A stretch of DNA of 64,000 bases, taken from contig JAQWZU010000149.1 of assembly GCA_029253285.1 (NCBI GenBank), positions 1 through 64,000 of the forward strand, in the 5' to 3' direction. Under the pieces are notes generated by a model. The model was not told where the DNA came from. It made no database searches and saw nothing but the letters and a program-made list of their open reading frames with translations. Source of the stretch: Akkermansiaceae bacterium (GTDB lineage: Bacteria; Verrucomicrobiota; Verrucomicrobiia; Verrucomicrobiales; Akkermansiaceae). The translations under genes were made by a program, and so were the position numbers. Shown piece by piece: positions 16,208-24,304 of the stretch (its first letter is position 1; the number at the start of each line of letters is the position of its first letter).

Positions 16208-18628
16208 ATGAAATATTCCCTGACTGCCTTAATTGGCCTGACTCTCATCGCTTCGGCCCAGGAACCTCCCGCACCTGCTCCTGTGCCTGAGGCTCCCGTG
16301 CCTGAGGCTCCTGTGCCTAATGCTCCCGTGCCTGAGGCTCCTGTGCCTCCGGGTGCTCCTGCTGTCCCGGCTCCCGTTCCGGAGATTAAGCCGGCATTGC
16401 CCGGTGCAGTGGCGGCCCGTGCCAAGAATCTCGACCCTGATGCCATTGTCGTCCCTGAGGGGGCTGCACTTGAGCATCCTGTCCTGACCGGACTGGAAGC
16501 GGCGCAGCTCTATGAAGATCACACTGGAAAGCGGGTTATCATGAGTTCCCAGGCCTCCCAGGCCGAAGTGTTCTTCGTCCAACGTGGTCCTCTGACCAAT
16601 GGGGATGTTGCCAAGTTACTTAAAATGGCTCTTTTGATGGAGGGGCTGGCAATTCTTCCGGATCCTCTGGACCCGGAGTTGGTCCGACTGATGCCTTCGG
16701 GACCAATCACTAACCCGGGGAATGTTCCGATGGCTTATATCACTGACCCTCTCGACCTTCCCACCGAAGATCAGCTAGTGACCTATAAGATGTTCTTTGA
16801 TCACCTTAAGCCGGAAGAGGCTGAGAAGATTTTTCAGTCGGCAGTGGGGCAATTAAGCGCTTCAGGAAAAATTTCCGCCGTGACCAATGCATCGTCACTT
16901 TTGATCACCGAGAATTCAGCTCTCATTAGGCAGTTGATTAAGATTAAAAAGGACATCGATGTAAGTAGCCCCATTGGGGAACGCTGGGTTGAAGTTGTGT
17001 TTGCTGATGTTGATGAAATTGCAGAACGACTCAATGAAATTTACAACGAGCAGGGAGGTAATCGTTCGACCACGAGAACGACCCGCACTTCGACCCGGAC
17101 CAATACACCGCCGGCTCCCGGAACCACCGGTGTTGTTGGTGGTGCCGGCGAGGATATTCCCATCAAGATTATTCCTGATAGTCGCACCAATCGAATTCTA
17201 CTCGTCGGGCGTCCGGCCGAGTTGATTGCAGTGGAGGCCTTGGTGAAGAATTTTGATATCGCCAGTAGCCATAAAAATAGCGCGGTCTTCAAACTTCGTT
17301 ATGTTCGTGTGGGTGAGTTTTTACAGGCTGCGCAGGATGCCATCACGGCGACTCTCAGCGAGACTTCCGGGTCATCAGCCGGGAGGGCCAATAGCAGTCG
17401 CACAACCCAGACGAATAACAGCCGGAGCACCCAGACCAATTCTTCAACCCGGAATAGCACAACGGGCGGAGCTGGTGGAGGCGGCAGCCGGACCAATATT
17501 CAAGCTCAGGACATTCCGACGGCTCCGGAATCTCTCTTGATCGGCAAGACCCACCTGGTGGGAGATAACGTTTCGAATAGTATCATTGTAAATGGTCCGC
17601 CACATCATATTGAACTCATTGGGAATCTCGTGAGAGACCTTGATGTTGCGTCCCAACAAGTTGCGCTTTCCGCAGTGGTGGGAAGTTATGGTCTGACAGA
17701 CCAACACAACTTCGGCGTTGATTTGGCCAAGATTCTCGAAGGGAGTGGGGTGGGATTCAATACTTCTTTTGGTGTTCCTTCGGTGATTGATCCTGGCACT
17801 CTCAATAGCATGAGTAACCTGTTGGCTGCTCGTGGATCGGAAGGTCAGGGAGTCGCGCTCTATGGCTTGATCGGAGATGATTTAGGGGTCTTCGTCAATG
17901 CCTTGGAGAGTAATACCAACTTCCGAACTCTCAATCGCACGATTCTGATGACTCGAAATAACCGGGTTGCCAATCTTTCCTCAGGTCAACGAATTGCCGT
18001 GCCATCCAGCACCTTCACTGGCGGAAACGTCAATGGTTCGACTACAAACGTTGAGTATCGTGATGTTGTTCTGGAGCTTGAGATCCAACCGTTGATCAAC
18101 TCAGATAATGAGGTGACGCTTGAAATTTCCATCGTGAAAGATGGCGTGGGACAGATTCGCCGGATTGGCGAATTGGAAGTTCCAGATATTAGCACCGAGG
18201 AGCTTACGACTTCGGTCACGGTGCAAGATGGCTCGGCGGTAGTTCTGGGGGGGCTCATTACCGAAGATACCGGAAAGACCAAAGATGGAATTCCGGTCTT
18301 AAGCCGGATCCCTGGGATTGGAAGGTTATTTGGATTCGATAGTGAAACGAAATCCCGGAGTGAGTTGATCATTATGATTAGACCTCAGATTATTCCCGGC
18401 ACAGACGAGATGGTGGCCTATCGCGAACGTTATGAGAATACCTCGGAGAATGCCAGTAATGCTGCTGCCGCATTTCCGGCGTCCATGCTTCCCGAGGCTG
18501 ACACGATGCCTCAAGAAACACCAAGTCAGCAAGTTTCAGCTGCCCCGGCGGCCGAGAAGACGACCCTGGCACCGGTTAAGAAGAAGCCTCTGATCAAGCG
18601 GAGGTCAGGCCGTCCCGGCTCCCGCTAA
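16208..18628 (+). CDS. gspD: Type II secretion secretin GspD
   Basis: The outer-membrane channel of the system, 806 residues. A signal peptide (residues 1-17) is followed by a Pro-rich run of VPEAP-type units (about 19-60), then N-domains, two Ser/Thr/Asn-rich linkers (NRSTTRTTRTSTRTN and a longer one near residues 395-430), and the secretin domain. That domain contains SLLITEN, GSAVVLGGLITEDTG, GIPVLSRIPGIGRLFG and SRSELIIMIRPQII. The tail is basic (KKKPLIKRRSGR). Last gene of the operon, followed by a strong terminator. Confidence 0.95.
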   Translation: MKYSLTALIGLTLIASAQEPPAPAPVPEAPVPEAPVPNAPVPEAPVPPGAPAVPAPVPEIKPALPGAVAARAKNLDPDAIVVPEGAALEHPVLTGLEAAQLYEDHTGKRVIMSSQASQAEVFFVQRGPLTNGDVAKLLKMALLMEGLAILPDPLDPELVRLMPSGPITNPGNVPMAYITDPLDLPTEDQLVTYKMFFDHLKPEEAEKIFQSAVGQLSASGKISAVTNASSLLITENSALIRQLIKIKKDIDVSSPIGERWVEVVFADVDEIAERLNEIYNEQGGNRSTTRTTRTSTRTNTPPAPGTTGVVGGAGEDIPIKIIPDSRTNRILLVGRPAELIAVEALVKNFDIASSHKNSAVFKLRYVRVGEFLQAAQDAITATLSETSGSSAGRANSSRTTQTNNSRSTQTNSSTRNSTTGGAGGGGSRTNIQAQDIPTAPESLLIGKTHLVGDNVSNSIIVNGPPHHIELIGNLVRDLDVASQQVALSAVVGSYGLTDQHNFGVDLAKILEGSGVGFNTSFGVPSVIDPGTLNSMSNLLAARGSEGQGVALYGLIGDDLGVFVNALESNTNFRTLNRTILMTRNNRVANLSSGQRIAVPSSTFTGGNVNGSTTNVEYRDVVLELEIQPLINSDNEVTLEISIVKDGVGQIRRIGELEVPDISTEELTTSVTVQDGSAVVLGGLITEDTGKTKDGIPVLSRIPGIGRLFGFDSETKSRSELIIMIRPQIIPGTDEMVAYRERYENTSENASNAAAAFPASMLPEADTMPQETPSQQVSAAPAAEKTTLAPVKKKPLIKRRSGRPGSR
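16268..16390 (+). repeat. In-frame proline-rich repeat at the N-terminus of GspD
   Basis: Tandem 15-base units of the type GTGCCTGAGGCTCCC encode VPEAP/VPNAP, degenerating at both ends. A Pro-Ala-Val rod of this kind could span peptidoglycan or act as a flexible tether between the signal peptide and the N0 domain. Confidence 0.75.
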
Positions 18629-18649
18629 TTCGGCGAATACATTTCAAAG

Positions 18650-18678
18650 CGCATCTTCTCCGGAGGATGCGTTTTTTT
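18650..18678 (+). terminator. Rho-independent terminator of the gspG-gspD operon
   Basis: A 22-base hairpin, CGCATCTTCT against GGAGGATGCG, in which all ten positions pair (two G-U), is followed by seven T residues. Its end overlaps the stop of the convergent recQ gene. Confidence 0.92.
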
Positions 18679-20629
18679 ATGGGATGATGAGGCTTTCGCA
18701 AAGCGAGAGGACGTCCTGGAAGCTATGAGTTTCCAATAGGGCGTAGGCATTGTGATTGGTAATGCGTTCTTTCTTTCTCGCCCCCTCGGGGAGATACCAA
18801 TAGTAGCTGGTTGCCGGAGAGGTCATACCGCAGAGGAAGCGGGCAAGTTGACGTGGTGTGCGCAAGCCGGGATGTTTTTGACGGATGAGTTCTTGAATGA
18901 TGGTGAGATCTTCGCTGGAGGGGTCGGGTGTCCCGGTGGCGGGGAGCTTATCCGGCGGACGATCTCCCCGGCAACGAGAGCATTGCCCGCAGGGTTCCAT
19001 TTCTTCTCCAAAATGGGAGAGGAGCGATTGGTAGAGGCATTCGGGAGAAAGTGCCTGATTGACGACGTCTTGGAGGCGGGCGAGGTCCGATGTTTCCCTT
19101 TGTTGGAAAAGCTGAACCAAGCGATTGGTGAGTCCGGAGAGGGAATCCGGTTTTTTGAGAAGACGATATCCCTGTCTGACCTTGGAAGGTTTGACGATGA
19201 GGTCGCCAAGGTCCTCAAGTTCGGTGAGGATTTGAGAAATTTCCTTTCTGGTTTTTCCGCTGGCGTCTGCAGCTTCGCCGGGATCGATTTCTCGCCACCA
19301 GTTGTCATTCTTTGCCGGTGGGAAAAGAATTTCGAGAAGGGTCTTTTGTGTCGGATCGCAACCCGCGAGGAGATGTTCCCGTGATCGATTAAAGCGCACT
19401 TTGTAGCTGGCGTAGAACGGCGAGGTGGCAGCGAGGTGGCCTTCGATTTCGAGGTAGGTTAAGAGGGTGTTGATGACCAGAGGCCGAATGTCGTGGGCCC
19501 GGGAGAGTTCGAAGATTGAGATGTCAAATTCACCTTTTTGGTCGAGAAGGATCCGCAGAATGGCGCGAAGGGCATCGGGTTGCGGAGTGTCTCCATAGGT
19601 GAAGTTTTCCAGGACTCTCAGGTCGTCGCGACATGCGAGGAGTTCGCAATGGGCGGTCGCGCCATCACGTCCGGCCCGTCCGATTTCCTGGGTGTAATTT
19701 TCGAGGGATTTGGGAAGGTTGTAGTGATAAATGGCCCGGATGTTTGCTTTGTCGATACCCATGCCGAAGGCGATGGTAGCGCAAATGACAGGGGTTTCCC
19801 CGGACATGAATTGCTCTTGGATTTCAGAGCGCACTTCCGGTCTCAAGCCAGCGTGGTAGGGGCGGACGGTAAGGCCGTTTTTATTGAGGAAGCTCGCCAG
19901 GGATTCCGCACCAAATTGCAGGGTGGTGTAGATAATGGTGGCCCGGGTGGGAGAGCTTTTGAGTCTTTCAAGAAGGTGATTCCTGCGGTCGGAATCTGCG
20001 AGAGGGGTGACCGAAAGGTGGAGGTTGGGTCGGTAAAAGGTGAGTTGATGGTGGTCGTCCGGGGAGATTTGGAAGTGGTCGCAAATGTCTTTGGAAACCT
20101 GCGGTGTCGCTGTTGCCGTGAGGCAGAGAACCCGCTCAACCTGAAGCTCTTCGGCGAAGCGGGTGAGTTTGAGGTAGTCGGGCCGGAAGTTATGTCCCCA
20201 TTCCGAAATGCAGTGGGCTTCATCGATGGCAAGAAGCGAGATGGTGAGTTTTTCCAGACGATGGCGAAATTTCTCATTGGCGAGACGTTCCGGTGCGACA
20301 TAGAGAAGTTTAATCTTATTCGAATCCAGATCCTGATAGAGTGCGCGGGTTTCCTCTGCGCTGAGGGTTGAGTCCAGTCGGGCCGCCGGGAGATTACGGG
20401 CCTGCAGGCTGTCGACCTGGTCTTTCATCAGGGCGATGAGCGGAGAGACGACGAGCGTGATTCCGTCGAGCAAGAGGGCGGGGAGCTGGTAGCAAATCGA
20501 TTTTCCTCCTCCGGTGGGAAAGACGGCCAGTGAGCAACGCCCGGTCAGGAGGGACTCGATGACCTCTTGCTGGCCCTCACGAAAAGTGTCGTGGCCAAAG
20601 TGTTGTTGCAGTGCCGCTTGGAGCTCCAT
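18677..20629 (-). CDS. recQ: ATP-dependent DNA helicase, RecQ family
   Basis: A 3'-5' DNA helicase for recombination and fork repair. Motifs: FREGQQEVIESLL (motif 0), FPTGGGKSICYQLPAL (Walker A), SPLIALMKDQVDSL, AIDEAHCISEWGHNFRPDY (DEAH and the RecQ aromatic-rich loop), LTATATPQV and GFGMGIDK-type IAFGMGIDKANIRAIYHYNLPKS, then EIGRAGRDG. The zinc cluster is displaced to the C-terminal part (PCGQCSRCRG with an earlier Cys), and no clear HRDC domain is seen. ATG 20629 fits the family start; a TTG at 20656 would add nine residues. Confidence 0.94.
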   Translation of the reverse strand: MELQAALQQHFGHDTFREGQQEVIESLLTGRCSLAVFPTGGGKSICYQLPALLLDGITLVVSPLIALMKDQVDSLQARNLPAARLDSTLSAEETRALYQDLDSNKIKLLYVAPERLANEKFRHRLEKLTISLLAIDEAHCISEWGHNFRPDYLKLTRFAEELQVERVLCLTATATPQVSKDICDHFQISPDDHHQLTFYRPNLHLSVTPLADSDRRNHLLERLKSSPTRATIIYTTLQFGAESLASFLNKNGLTVRPYHAGLRPEVRSEIQEQFMSGETPVICATIAFGMGIDKANIRAIYHYNLPKSLENYTQEIGRAGRDGATAHCELLACRDDLRVLENFTYGDTPQPDALRAILRILLDQKGEFDISIFELSRAHDIRPLVINTLLTYLEIEGHLAATSPFYASYKVRFNRSREHLLAGCDPTQKTLLEILFPPAKNDNWWREIDPGEAADASGKTRKEISQILTELEDLGDLIVKPSKVRQGYRLLKKPDSLSGLTNRLVQLFQQRETSDLARLQDVVNQALSPECLYQSLLSHFGEEMEPCGQCSRCRGDRPPDKLPATGTPDPSSEDLTIIQELIRQKHPGLRTPRQLARFLCGMTSPATSYYWYLPEGARKKERITNHNAYALLETHSFQDVLSLCESLIIP

Positions 20630-20667
20630 GGCGGAAGACGTTTGATGTTCCCGCAAAAATCCTCCTG

Positions 20668-21498
20668 CTATTGAGGCATCATGTAACCGAGTAGGTCGGT
20701 GAGTTTGAGGCGCATATCACGACGGTGAACGATGCGGTCGACCAAGCCATGTTCGAGCATGAATTCCGCGGTTTGGAATCCGGGAGGAAGATCCTGATGC
20801 GTGGTTTCCTTCACCACACGAGGGCCGGCAAAGCCAATCATGCATTTTGGCTCGGCGAGATTGATGTCTCCGATGGTCGCGTAGGATGCAGTGACTCCTC
20901 CGGTGGTGGGGTGGGTGAGGATAGAAATAAAAGGGAGCTTCGCTTCGGAGTGTCGCGAGAGTGCTCCGCAGGTTTTCGCCATTTGCATCAGGGAGAGCAT
21001 GCCTTCCTGCATGCGGGCCCCCGATGATGAAGAGAAGATGAGGATAGCTCGTTTTTCCTTGGTTGCGGTTTCAATGGCCCGGGTAATTTTTTCTCCGACC
21101 ACGGAGCCCATCGAACCGGCAAAATATTTAAAGTCCATGACCGCAGCAACGGCAGGGTGACCGCCGATGGAGAGCCGTCCCGTGACGACGGCATCATTGA
21201 GTTTGGTCTTTTCCCGGAGGAGTTTTGTTTTCTCCTGATATTTGTCGAAGCCGAGTGGGTTGGTGGAGACCAGGTCAGCGTCGGTTTCCTCAAAGCTGTC
21301 GGGGTCGGCAATGAGTTTGAAGCGGTCGTTAGCTCCCATCAAAAAATGGTGGGTGCAATGCGGGCAGACCAAATCGTGTTGTCTCAGATCCAGAGTGTGC
21401 AGCATTTCGCCACACTCGGGACACTTGGTCCATAGGTCGTCGGGAACGCTTCCGCGATTCTTGCTGTGTTTGAGGCGGGGTTTGTCGAAGATGCCCAT
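20668..21498 (-). CDS. accD: Acetyl-CoA carboxylase carboxyltransferase subunit beta
   Basis: Partners with AccA to transfer CO2 from biotin to acetyl-CoA, making malonyl-CoA for fatty acid synthesis. The 276-residue protein opens MGIFDKPR, has the N-terminal zinc finger (CPECGEML and CPHC), and contains FKYFAGSMGSVVGEKITRA, FSSSSGARMQEGMLSLMQMAKT and HPTTGGVTASYATIGDI, the acyl-CoA-binding carboxyltransferase blocks. A longer in-frame extension to 21645 has no family similarity and is not used. accA is not in the window. Confidence 0.96.
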   Translation of the reverse strand: MGIFDKPRLKHSKNRGSVPDDLWTKCPECGEMLHTLDLRQHDLVCPHCTHHFLMGANDRFKLIADPDSFEETDADLVSTNPLGFDKYQEKTKLLREKTKLNDAVVTGRLSIGGHPAVAAVMDFKYFAGSMGSVVGEKITRAIETATKEKRAILIFSSSSGARMQEGMLSLMQMAKTCGALSRHSEAKLPFISILTHPTTGGVTASYATIGDINLAEPKCMIGFAGPRVVKETTHQDLPPGFQTAEFMLEHGLVDRIVHRRDMRLKLTDLLGYMMPQ

Positions 21499-21627
21499 CG
21501 GGGGACATTCTAAGTGGGAATGAAGGAATGAGAAAGGCCAATTTACATTCTCCAGACCTAGGGGGGCGATTTTTTCCGTTGCCATTGCGATGTAGGGGAA
21601 ACATACTCTTCCCAGCCGGAGATTCCG

Positions 21628-21966
21628 GTGGTCTTCAAAACACACCCCTTTTTAGTTATCGCCAAGCCAAGAAATTTTCGCCGAGGAGGCGGTGGACGTC
21701 GCCGGAGAAGTCGCAATGATCTCAACCGGGATAAGAAACCCAATGAAGAAGGTGAAGACAAGTCCGTCGAGATTGAGGGTACGATTTCAGCTGTTCTCGC
21801 GGGCACGATGTTTAAAGTGGCTCTTCCCAGTGGTCACGAGGTGTTGGCCCATATTTCCGGGAAAATGCGTAAGCGTTTCATTCGTCTGGTCGTCGGGGAC
21901 CGGGTGAAAATGGAAATGTCGCCCTATGACACCAGTAAGGCCCGTATTGTCTTCCGTTTGGGTTGA
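21628..21966 (+). CDS. infA: Translation initiation factor IF-1 with basic N-terminal extension
   Basis: The S1-like OB fold of IF-1 spans residues 46-110 (VEIEGTISAVLAGTMFKV, GHEVLAHISGKMRK, RLVVGDRVKMEMSPYD, RIVFRL). Normal IF-1 is about 72 residues; this one is 112 because of some 44 extra residues rich in Arg, Gly and Lys (FRRGGGGRRRRSRN). GTG 21628 is preceded by GGAG at a six-base spacing, and no ATG occurs in frame before the domain, so the extension looks genuinely translated. It could contact rRNA. Divergent from accD. Confidence 0.9.
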   Translation: MVFKTHPFLVIAKPRNFRRGGGGRRRRSRNDLNRDKKPNEEGEDKSVEIEGTISAVLAGTMFKVALPSGHEVLAHISGKMRKRFIRLVVGDRVKMEMSPYDTSKARIVFRLG

Positions 21967-22100
21967 TTTCAGAAGGATTTTGGCCCCTGGAGATTTTGGG
22001 GTGAGGATGTCGTTTGGGCTTCCTGCTTGCTAGTGGCTGGCCCAGAAGCTATCTGCAGAGAGGTTTCCTCTTGAGGTTTATCGCAACAAGAATCTAAATT

Positions 22101-23741
22101 GTGGGATTAGTTGATGTCATAAAACGTTGGCGGCTGGTTCAGCAGGGTTTGTCGTCGGGTAAAAAACGTCGCACAAGTTCTGATGATGGCCCCTTCGAAA
22201 AGCTCGGTCGGAGTTTAGCTCTGCGCGGAGCGCTGTATATAGGGTTCGCAGTGAGCCTGCTGTCCCTGTTGATCGGAACGGAGAGCGCGAGCTTTGGGTT
22301 GCTGGCGATTGCTGGGGTGATTCTGGTGTGTTCGCTGGCCATTTTCCATTTGAATCATCAAAGCTCGGCTCGCCGGAATGGCACCGTCTTTCTTGTTTTT
22401 GGCGGCATACTTGCCCACTTGTGGTTGGTTCGGGTGGCTTGCGGCTTTGCCAATGGCACAGCCCTGCCGGAAGAGTATGAGTTTTTAATTCTGCCTCTGG
22501 CCTTTGCGCCGATGGTTCATTCCGTGCTGCTTGGGCAGAGGGCGGGAGTCTACTCGGCGGTTTTCGTGAGCATGTTTGGGGCGCTCGCCATGCCGGCCGA
22601 TGACCGGTGGTCATTTTTTGCGATCAGCCTTTTCTGTGGTTTAATTGCGGTGTTCGCGACAAAGAAAGTTCGAAAGCGCGGTCGTTTATTGCGAGCTGGA
22701 TTTTGGGTGGGTGTGGGAGCGCTTTTGGTCGACCTTTTGTTTGCTAAAATCTCGCTCGATTCGGTTGGCCTCGATGGGAGCGCGTTGTGGCAGAATTTTG
22801 GGAAGCCATGTCTCGTTGCTTTGATCACAGGCTTACTTACGGGATTGTTTGTGGGCGGAATCCTTCCTCTCCTGGAGGGCGTCTTCGGACTGACCACTGA
22901 AATCAGTTGGCTTGAATTGAGCGACTTGAATCATCCCTTGCTGCGGAGGATGCAAATAGAAGCTCCGGGCACTTTTCATCATAGTTTGATCGTGGCCTCC
23001 CTTGCCGAAAGCGCCGCCGAGGCGATTGGAGCCGACGCCTTGATGAGTCGGGTATGCGCCTATTTTCACGATATCGGGAAGCTGAAAAAGCCCGAGTATT
23101 TTATCGAAAACCAAGGTGGCGAAAATCCGCACGACGGACTCACCCCGACGATGAGTGCTCTGATTATCGTCGCGCACGTGAAGGACGGTGTCGATATGGC
23201 GATCAAGGATAAGTTGAATCCGCGGATTCTTGAGGTGATTCGGGAGCACCATGGAGATTCGCTGGTCTACTATTTCTATCGCAAGGCCCAAGAGCGCTTA
23301 TTGGAGGAGGAGAACCGCGGAAAAGAAGAGGGTGGGGAAGTCGACGATCTTCCCAAGGTGGATGAAAAAAGTTTTCGCTACCCCGGTCCAATTCCGCAAT
23401 CGAGGGAAAGCGGGATTATCTCGCTCGCCGACGCAATCGAGAGTGCGTCACGAGCCATTTCCAAACCATCTCCGGGCCGCATTAAGGCTCTGGTGGATGA
23501 GATCGTCTTTAAACGGGTCAAGGACGGGCAGCTTGATGCCTGTGGTTTGACCATGTCCGAGCTGACAACCGTTCGGACGGTCTTTTCCAAGACCTTGCGA
23601 AGCATGTTGCATACCCGGATTGAGTATCCCAAGGATCAGGTCGAGGACCCGCCGTCCGGCCTGGGAACAAAAGGGGGCAAGGTGGTGTCAGTTGATGCTC
23701 TCGAGAAAGCTCGTAGTCAAAAGTTGAGGTCCGATCGGTAA
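22101..23741 (+). CDS. Membrane HD-domain phosphohydrolase, PgpH/YqfF-like
   Basis: A 546-residue protein with about seven hydrophobic helices (residues 45-265) followed by a cytoplasmic HD domain: TFHHSLIVASLAESAAEAIGAD, YFHDIGKLKKPEYFIENQ, EHHGDSLVYYFYRKA and an ISLADAIESASR block. The HD part matches PgpH (7TM-HD) proteins, which hydrolyse cyclic di-AMP. The large extracellular domain usually found before the membrane region is absent. The next gene is ybeY, the same order as yqfF-yqfG in Bacillus, which supports the call. GTG start. Confidence 0.88.
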   Translation: MGLVDVIKRWRLVQQGLSSGKKRRTSSDDGPFEKLGRSLALRGALYIGFAVSLLSLLIGTESASFGLLAIAGVILVCSLAIFHLNHQSSARRNGTVFLVFGGILAHLWLVRVACGFANGTALPEEYEFLILPLAFAPMVHSVLLGQRAGVYSAVFVSMFGALAMPADDRWSFFAISLFCGLIAVFATKKVRKRGRLLRAGFWVGVGALLVDLLFAKISLDSVGLDGSALWQNFGKPCLVALITGLLTGLFVGGILPLLEGVFGLTTEISWLELSDLNHPLLRRMQIEAPGTFHHSLIVASLAESAAEAIGADALMSRVCAYFHDIGKLKKPEYFIENQGGENPHDGLTPTMSALIIVAHVKDGVDMAIKDKLNPRILEVIREHHGDSLVYYFYRKAQERLLEEENRGKEEGGEVDDLPKVDEKSFRYPGPIPQSRESGIISLADAIESASRAISKPSPGRIKALVDEIVFKRVKDGQLDACGLTMSELTTVRTVFSKTLRSMLHTRIEYPKDQVEDPPSGLGTKGGKVVSVDALEKARSQKLRSDR

Positions 23742-23742
23742 G

Positions 23743-24171
23743 ATGGTGGAGGTTTTTCCAGGCTGTCGGTCTCGTGAGATTTCATCCGAATTTCAAGGGG
23801 TGCTCGAATCTGGCTGGAATCAAGTGGCAGCCATTCTTCAAGGGATCGGAGTCGGGGAAATTGCAAATTTGAAGGAATTGGAAATCTCACTTTTGGATGA
23901 CGGGGAAATGGCTCGGATTCATGGTGAGTTTTTGCAGGATGCCACTCCAACGGACGTGATCACCTTCGAACACGGAGAGCTCTTGATCGGGGTGGAAGAA
24001 GCTCAAAAGCAAGCGGTCGAATTTGGGACTTCGGCAGATCGCGAGATTGCTCTTTATGGAATCCATGGAATGTTACATCTTGCGGGTTTTGATGATCGTG
24101 ATCCGGCAGACGCAAAAATTATGTCACTCCGGCAGGAGGAACTCTTATTGAAGGTCTTTCCGGGCCTTTAG
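23743..24171 (+). CDS. ybeY: Endoribonuclease YbeY (16S rRNA maturation)
   Basis: A 142-residue metalloprotein for 16S rRNA 3' maturation and ribosome quality control. Family blocks: ELEISLLDDGEMARIHGEFL, ATPTDVITFEHGELLIG, REIALYGIHGMLHLAGFDD. The metal motif HxxxH is intact, but the third ligand position after GFD is Asp rather than the His seen in E. coli. It starts one base after the HD-phosphodiesterase gene and ends before a small terminator. Confidence 0.92.
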   Translation: MVEVFPGCRSREISSEFQGVLESGWNQVAAILQGIGVGEIANLKELEISLLDDGEMARIHGEFLQDATPTDVITFEHGELLIGVEEAQKQAVEFGTSADREIALYGIHGMLHLAGFDDRDPADAKIMSLRQEELLLKVFPGL

Positions 24172-24172
24172 C

Positions 24173-24194
24173 TACGGGGATTCCCGTGTTTTTT
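24173..24194 (+). terminator. Short hairpin terminator after ybeY
   Basis: TACGGG pairs with CCCGTG (one G-U) around a GATT loop and is followed by six T residues after a G. The stem is short, so termination may be partial. Confidence 0.6.
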
Positions 24195-24304
24195 CGCCTT
24201 ATCGGATTCGGTGCATTGACACCTGAGAGCGGATTCCGCAAGCTCTCACGGATGCTGGAAAGTGGCTTTGCTGCTCCGGCTTAACGCACACCGAAAACGA
24301 CACC

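Noticed and set aside
16268-16390. Short tandem repeat as a possible CRISPR
   Set aside because: Units are 15 bases, in frame, without spacers; they encode a Pro-rich segment of GspD.
19538-20371. 277-codon plus-strand frame opposite recQ
   Set aside because: Low-complexity Gly/Val/Glu composition, antisense to clear helicase motifs.
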